Shown here in pieces: positions 61,260 through 64,000 of a stretch of DNA of 64,000 bases. A model generated the notes under the pieces. It worked only from the letters and a program-made list of their open reading frames with translations. It was not told where the DNA came from and did no database searches. Position numbers and translations under genes: made by a program. Source of the stretch: Sarcocystis neurona (taxonomy: Eukaryota > Apicomplexa > Conoidasida > Eucoccidiorida > Sarcocystidae). Numbering within the stretch: position 1 is the stretch's first letter; each line of letters begins with the position of its first letter. Location of the stretch: positions 284,592 through 348,591 of the forward strand of contig KL647330.1 of NCBI GenBank assembly GCA_000727475.1. The letters are read 5' to 3'.

Positions 61260-63836
61260 ATGGACGTGGAAGTCAGCGAAGAGGGGCAGCGCCGCATCTG
61301 CCGCTTCAGCGCTTTGAACCATGCGTGCGTCGAGCTGGACACGCGTATCGAGAAGCTGAAGGCAGAGCTAAGAATGCTTCAAGATGCGCAGGAGGAGGCG
61401 ACGATCGCCGTAGATCCTTCGGACGTGCTGCTACGTGTTGGTGAGCGGCCTCGAGAGCAGCTGTGTCTCCCTCCTAGGCGCAACGCCACACACCTGTGCC
61501 GCTTCAGGGTCAAACGTGTGCGCCTGCGCCCTGTTGGAGTGCACACCTTCGTGTCGGCCAGACGCGAACACACTGCGCGCCGCTACGACGAACGGGTCGC
61601 GAAGCTTCCTTTCGTCTGTTCTCTCTCTCAAATGACATCTATTGCCAACGAAAAGGCTCTTACTCGGTTCTCAACTATAGCAAGTTGATACGTAGATAAG
61701 TGTATGTGTGTGTGGACTGGCGTGTCCGTGCGTCCAAGTCAGCCGGGGAGAGGTGACACGTGGCCGCTGTTTGAGCTTGCGACCTCACGCGCTGAGAGGG
61801 CAGAAGCTGCAGGATAGTGGGTGAGAGTCTTTTTCTGTTTTTCTCGCTAAAAACAGGGAATGGGTGAGAGTATGTTTTCCTCTTTCGCGCTAAGAACAGG
61901 TCACCAGGCTGCTGCGGACGCCAGCACCCACAGTAAGTATGAAGAGGAGGACGGCCCTCTGTTGTTGTAGAAAGGTCTGTGTGGTGCGCCCGGTCATCTG
62001 TGGCAGGCAAGAGCGGGAGAAATCGGTCCCCCTGCGGACGGGGCTCAGCTGCAGCGGTGAACACTTCCCATGCTTGTGTCTCTCTTCCCCTGTCGTTCTC
62101 TTCAGCCAGTCGACGCATTTCTGTGGCGGCCGGACAATCACGCTTGTGCACACAAAAACGTGTCTGTATATATATTTATGTGATATAGACGTGTCTCTCC
62201 ACGACAGCGTACCCGCGGTGGTGGACGGGTACTCGGGACTGTCTCTGCGTTGGGCAGCACATGCGGCTGCCTGCGTGTTCGCCTTCCCTGAGCTGGGAGA
62301 ATACCGTGAAAGTGTCGTCCACCTTCCTGATATTCTCTTCTAGCTTATTTGCTTTGTCAGGAGTTTCGGATGGGCGCTTCTCGACTCTTCTGTTGAGAGA
62401 CGCGTAGTAGACGAGGGCTGCTGTCTGCTGGAGGTCTGCCACTTACTCGCGACCTCGTCCTTTGTGCGCACCACAGCTAGGAAAACCAAGAAGCGATATC
62501 CTTCCATCGTCTGGCGTGGCTATGGGTGTGCGTGTCCATTCTTTCATCCTTCACTTCTCTCTGTTCCCGTCTTTGTTCGTCTTCTTCGTGGCTTTCTTCC
62601 TTTCCTTCTTCCGCACGTCCTCTGTCTCTGTCGCTTTCTCTATCTCTTGTCTGCGTTGCGCTCGTCCTCTTTTGTCAAATGGAAGAAGAATGCCACACGT
62701 TGCCGACTGTCGTGAGGAGTTCCCCGCTTCTGAGCCCTGCCTGTCAAGTACTACAGCTGACCTCGCCTCTCTTCACGATTCCCGCTGTCCAGGTTGTTTC
62801 TCTGCCATTTCCTGAAGGGATCCACCTATGCTGCGCGGCCAGTTCTTCTATATCGTCTCTCTCTCCGTTTGTGTGTGTGTAGCTGTGTTTTCTGTTATTC
62901 CTGTGTTCGAGTGTAGGTGCTGCCTGTCTGCCTGTCTCTGCCTTGTGGGTTTCCTGTGGAGACCGGTGACAACAGCATGTTCTTTCGTCTACCGGTGCGC
63001 GCCGTTCTGCTGTTGCTTCCACCGGTGGGTGAAGCCTGTTGATTCGTTTTTTCAGAGGTCGCAGGCCGTTCCTTCACGCATCATTCTCCCTTATCCTCTT
63101 CCTTCTCTTCGTGGACGCTGCTCTAGAATTTCTGCCTTCCGCAGCTCAGAAGACGGGCGGTTTTCTGGAGTGCCTCACGGGCTTCCCTCCTGGGGCGCGA
63201 TTCAAGAGAGAGAGAGAGAGCCACCGTCTGTTGATCGCTGTGTACACGTTGCAAGCACACATCCCTGCGTTACCACCCCTGCTCTTCTTCCTTCTGAGCC
63301 ATTTTATCTGTACGCGTCTTTCTCTCTGTCTCTTCACATATGTATCTCTGTGTGATGTGTATGCATGAATATATTTGTCTAGATACATCATGTTCGTGTG
63401 TGTATGTGTGTGTGGAAATATGCAAATATATATATATATATAAAGTGTGTATGTATATTTGTGTATATATTCAAATTTGTGTGTTAGTGTATGTTTTGGT
63501 ATCTGTCTGTATCTATCTATCTATCTATCTATATAATATATCTGTCTCTGTCTCTTTCGTTTCATAAGTATGAGGATGAACCAGAGAACTGCTGCAGGTG
63601 AAGGAAATTTATTCTTCTTGTAGGACCCCTGTGACGTGCGCGACGTATCTGCAGGGGAGTGCTTCGTGGAGATGGACAGCGACGCGGTGGAGGCGGCGCT
63701 GAAGGGGAAGGTCGACGAGACTGAGACGCAGCTGCAGCAGTGCGAGCAGCAGCTGGAAGAGAAGAAGTCAGAAATGCTGTGCCTCAAGAAACAGCTGTAC
63801 AGCGAGTTTGGCGACCGGATCAATCTGGATAAGTGA
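61260..63836 (+). CDS. Prefoldin subunit 4
   Basis: Prefoldin is the hexameric co-chaperone that hands unfolded actin and tubulin to the cytosolic chaperonin CCT; subunit 4 is a beta-type subunit. Exon 1 (61260-61440) starts at the ATG at 61260 and encodes MDVEVSEEGQRRICRFSALN, a coiled-coil helix (ELDTRIEKLKAELRMLQDAQ) and the strand segment DPSDVLLRV. It ends in phase 1 at a GTGAGC donor. Exon 2 (63655-63836) continues GECFVEMDSDAVEAALKGK, a second helix rich in Gln and Glu, and the family-typical end LKKQLYSEFGDRINLDK before a TGA. Total length is 120 residues, close to the 120-135 typical of the family. The frame is open upstream of 61260, but that part is repeat-like. The single intron is 2.2 kb. 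Confidence 0.94.
61441..63654 (+). other. Intron of prefoldin 4 with CT-rich and simple-sequence DNA
   Basis: The 2,214-bp intron begins GTGAGC and ends GTATCTGCAG. It is pyrimidine-rich and holds a (GA)n run near 63208-63220, (AT)n near 63427-63441 and a (TATC)n tract near 63513-63532. It also holds a two-copy 43-bp duplication (GGGTGAGAGT at 61819 and 61862). No coding sequence is seen inside it. Confidence 0.8.
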
Positions 63837-64000
63837 AAGAGGCTTGGTGGGAACAACTGCATATCCGTTTTGTCGGTGGGCTTTGCTGGTGGAGGAGGCC
63901 CGGGGAGATCTCAGAAGTGCAGCGTACGGGGAAAAGAAAGGCTGGGAAGATGGTATAGCGTAGTAGGAGAGTAGTGCTTTTGGTGAAGGGGATCAGGCGC
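63837..64000. other. 3' flank of prefoldin 4
   Basis: This stretch follows the stop codon and shows no further features; it is presumably 3' UTR. Confidence 0.5.

Noticed and set aside
60884..61444. 186-codon Cys/Ala-rich + frame overlapping prefoldin exon 1
   Set aside because: It is produced by CTG repeats; the alternative frame encodes prefoldin 4 from 61260.
1..64000. CRISPR arrays, operons, bacterial promoters, insertion sequences, tRNA or rRNA genes
   Set aside because: None was seen. The DNA is eukaryotic with introns, and the repeats are two-copy tandem duplications without spacers. A tRNA covariance scan was not possible by eye.

Overview
The window looks like nuclear DNA of an apicomplexan, most likely a coccidian related to Eimeria or Cyclospora. 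Base composition is near 50% GC. Protein-coding genes are cut into many short exons with canonical GT-AG introns. CAG/CTG-rich belts and short tandem duplications are scattered through non-coding DNA. Two genes belong to the motile-cilium machinery, which fits an organism with flagellated microgametes. The genus is an inference; no rRNA, tRNA or organellar marker was found. All exon models were built by hand from reading frame, splice sites, intron phase and remembered family consensus, so unresolved exons are flagged.

Layout, left to right. About 0.6-11.6 kb (perhaps to 12.6 kb): a large + strand gene resembling SPAG17/PF6, a scaffold of the ciliary central apparatus. 14.8-15.6 kb (-): an organellar ribosomal protein bL12 (L7/L12) with a long N-terminal extension. 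19.3-21.1 kb (-): an acyl-protein-thioesterase-like alpha/beta hydrolase that has lost the nucleophile serine and the catalytic histidine. 21.6-25.4 kb (-): a J-domain (Hsp40) segment followed in phase by an MDR reductase of the mitochondrial enoyl-reductase (MECR/ETR1) type, possibly one fused gene. 26.7-28.7 kb (-): a CAP/SCP-superfamily protein in four exons. 29.5-30.6 kb (+): a tentative two-exon unknown. 30.6-32.3 kb (-): a 571-residue basic protein with a signal peptide. 32.4-32.8 kb (-): a small protein, possibly uS17-like, ending only 44 bp before the 571-residue gene starts. 33-39.8 kb: no gene that I can name. 39.85-54.9 kb (-): a CEP104-like ciliary-tip protein with jelly-roll, coiled coil, TOG and zinc-finger parts. 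55-61 kb: CAG/CTG-rich low-complexity DNA with one unknown + exon. 61.3-63.8 kb (+): prefoldin subunit 4 in two exons.

Functionally the window mixes ciliary construction (SPAG17-like, CEP104-like), protein folding (J domain, prefoldin 4), organelle biology (bL12, possible uS17, MECR-like reductase) and secreted or targeted proteins (CAP, 571-residue protein). Nothing suggests co-regulation. The observations most worth following are the possible J-domain/enoyl-reductase fusion with its 15-nt microexon and possible 23-bp intron, and the catalytically dead thioesterase homologue.
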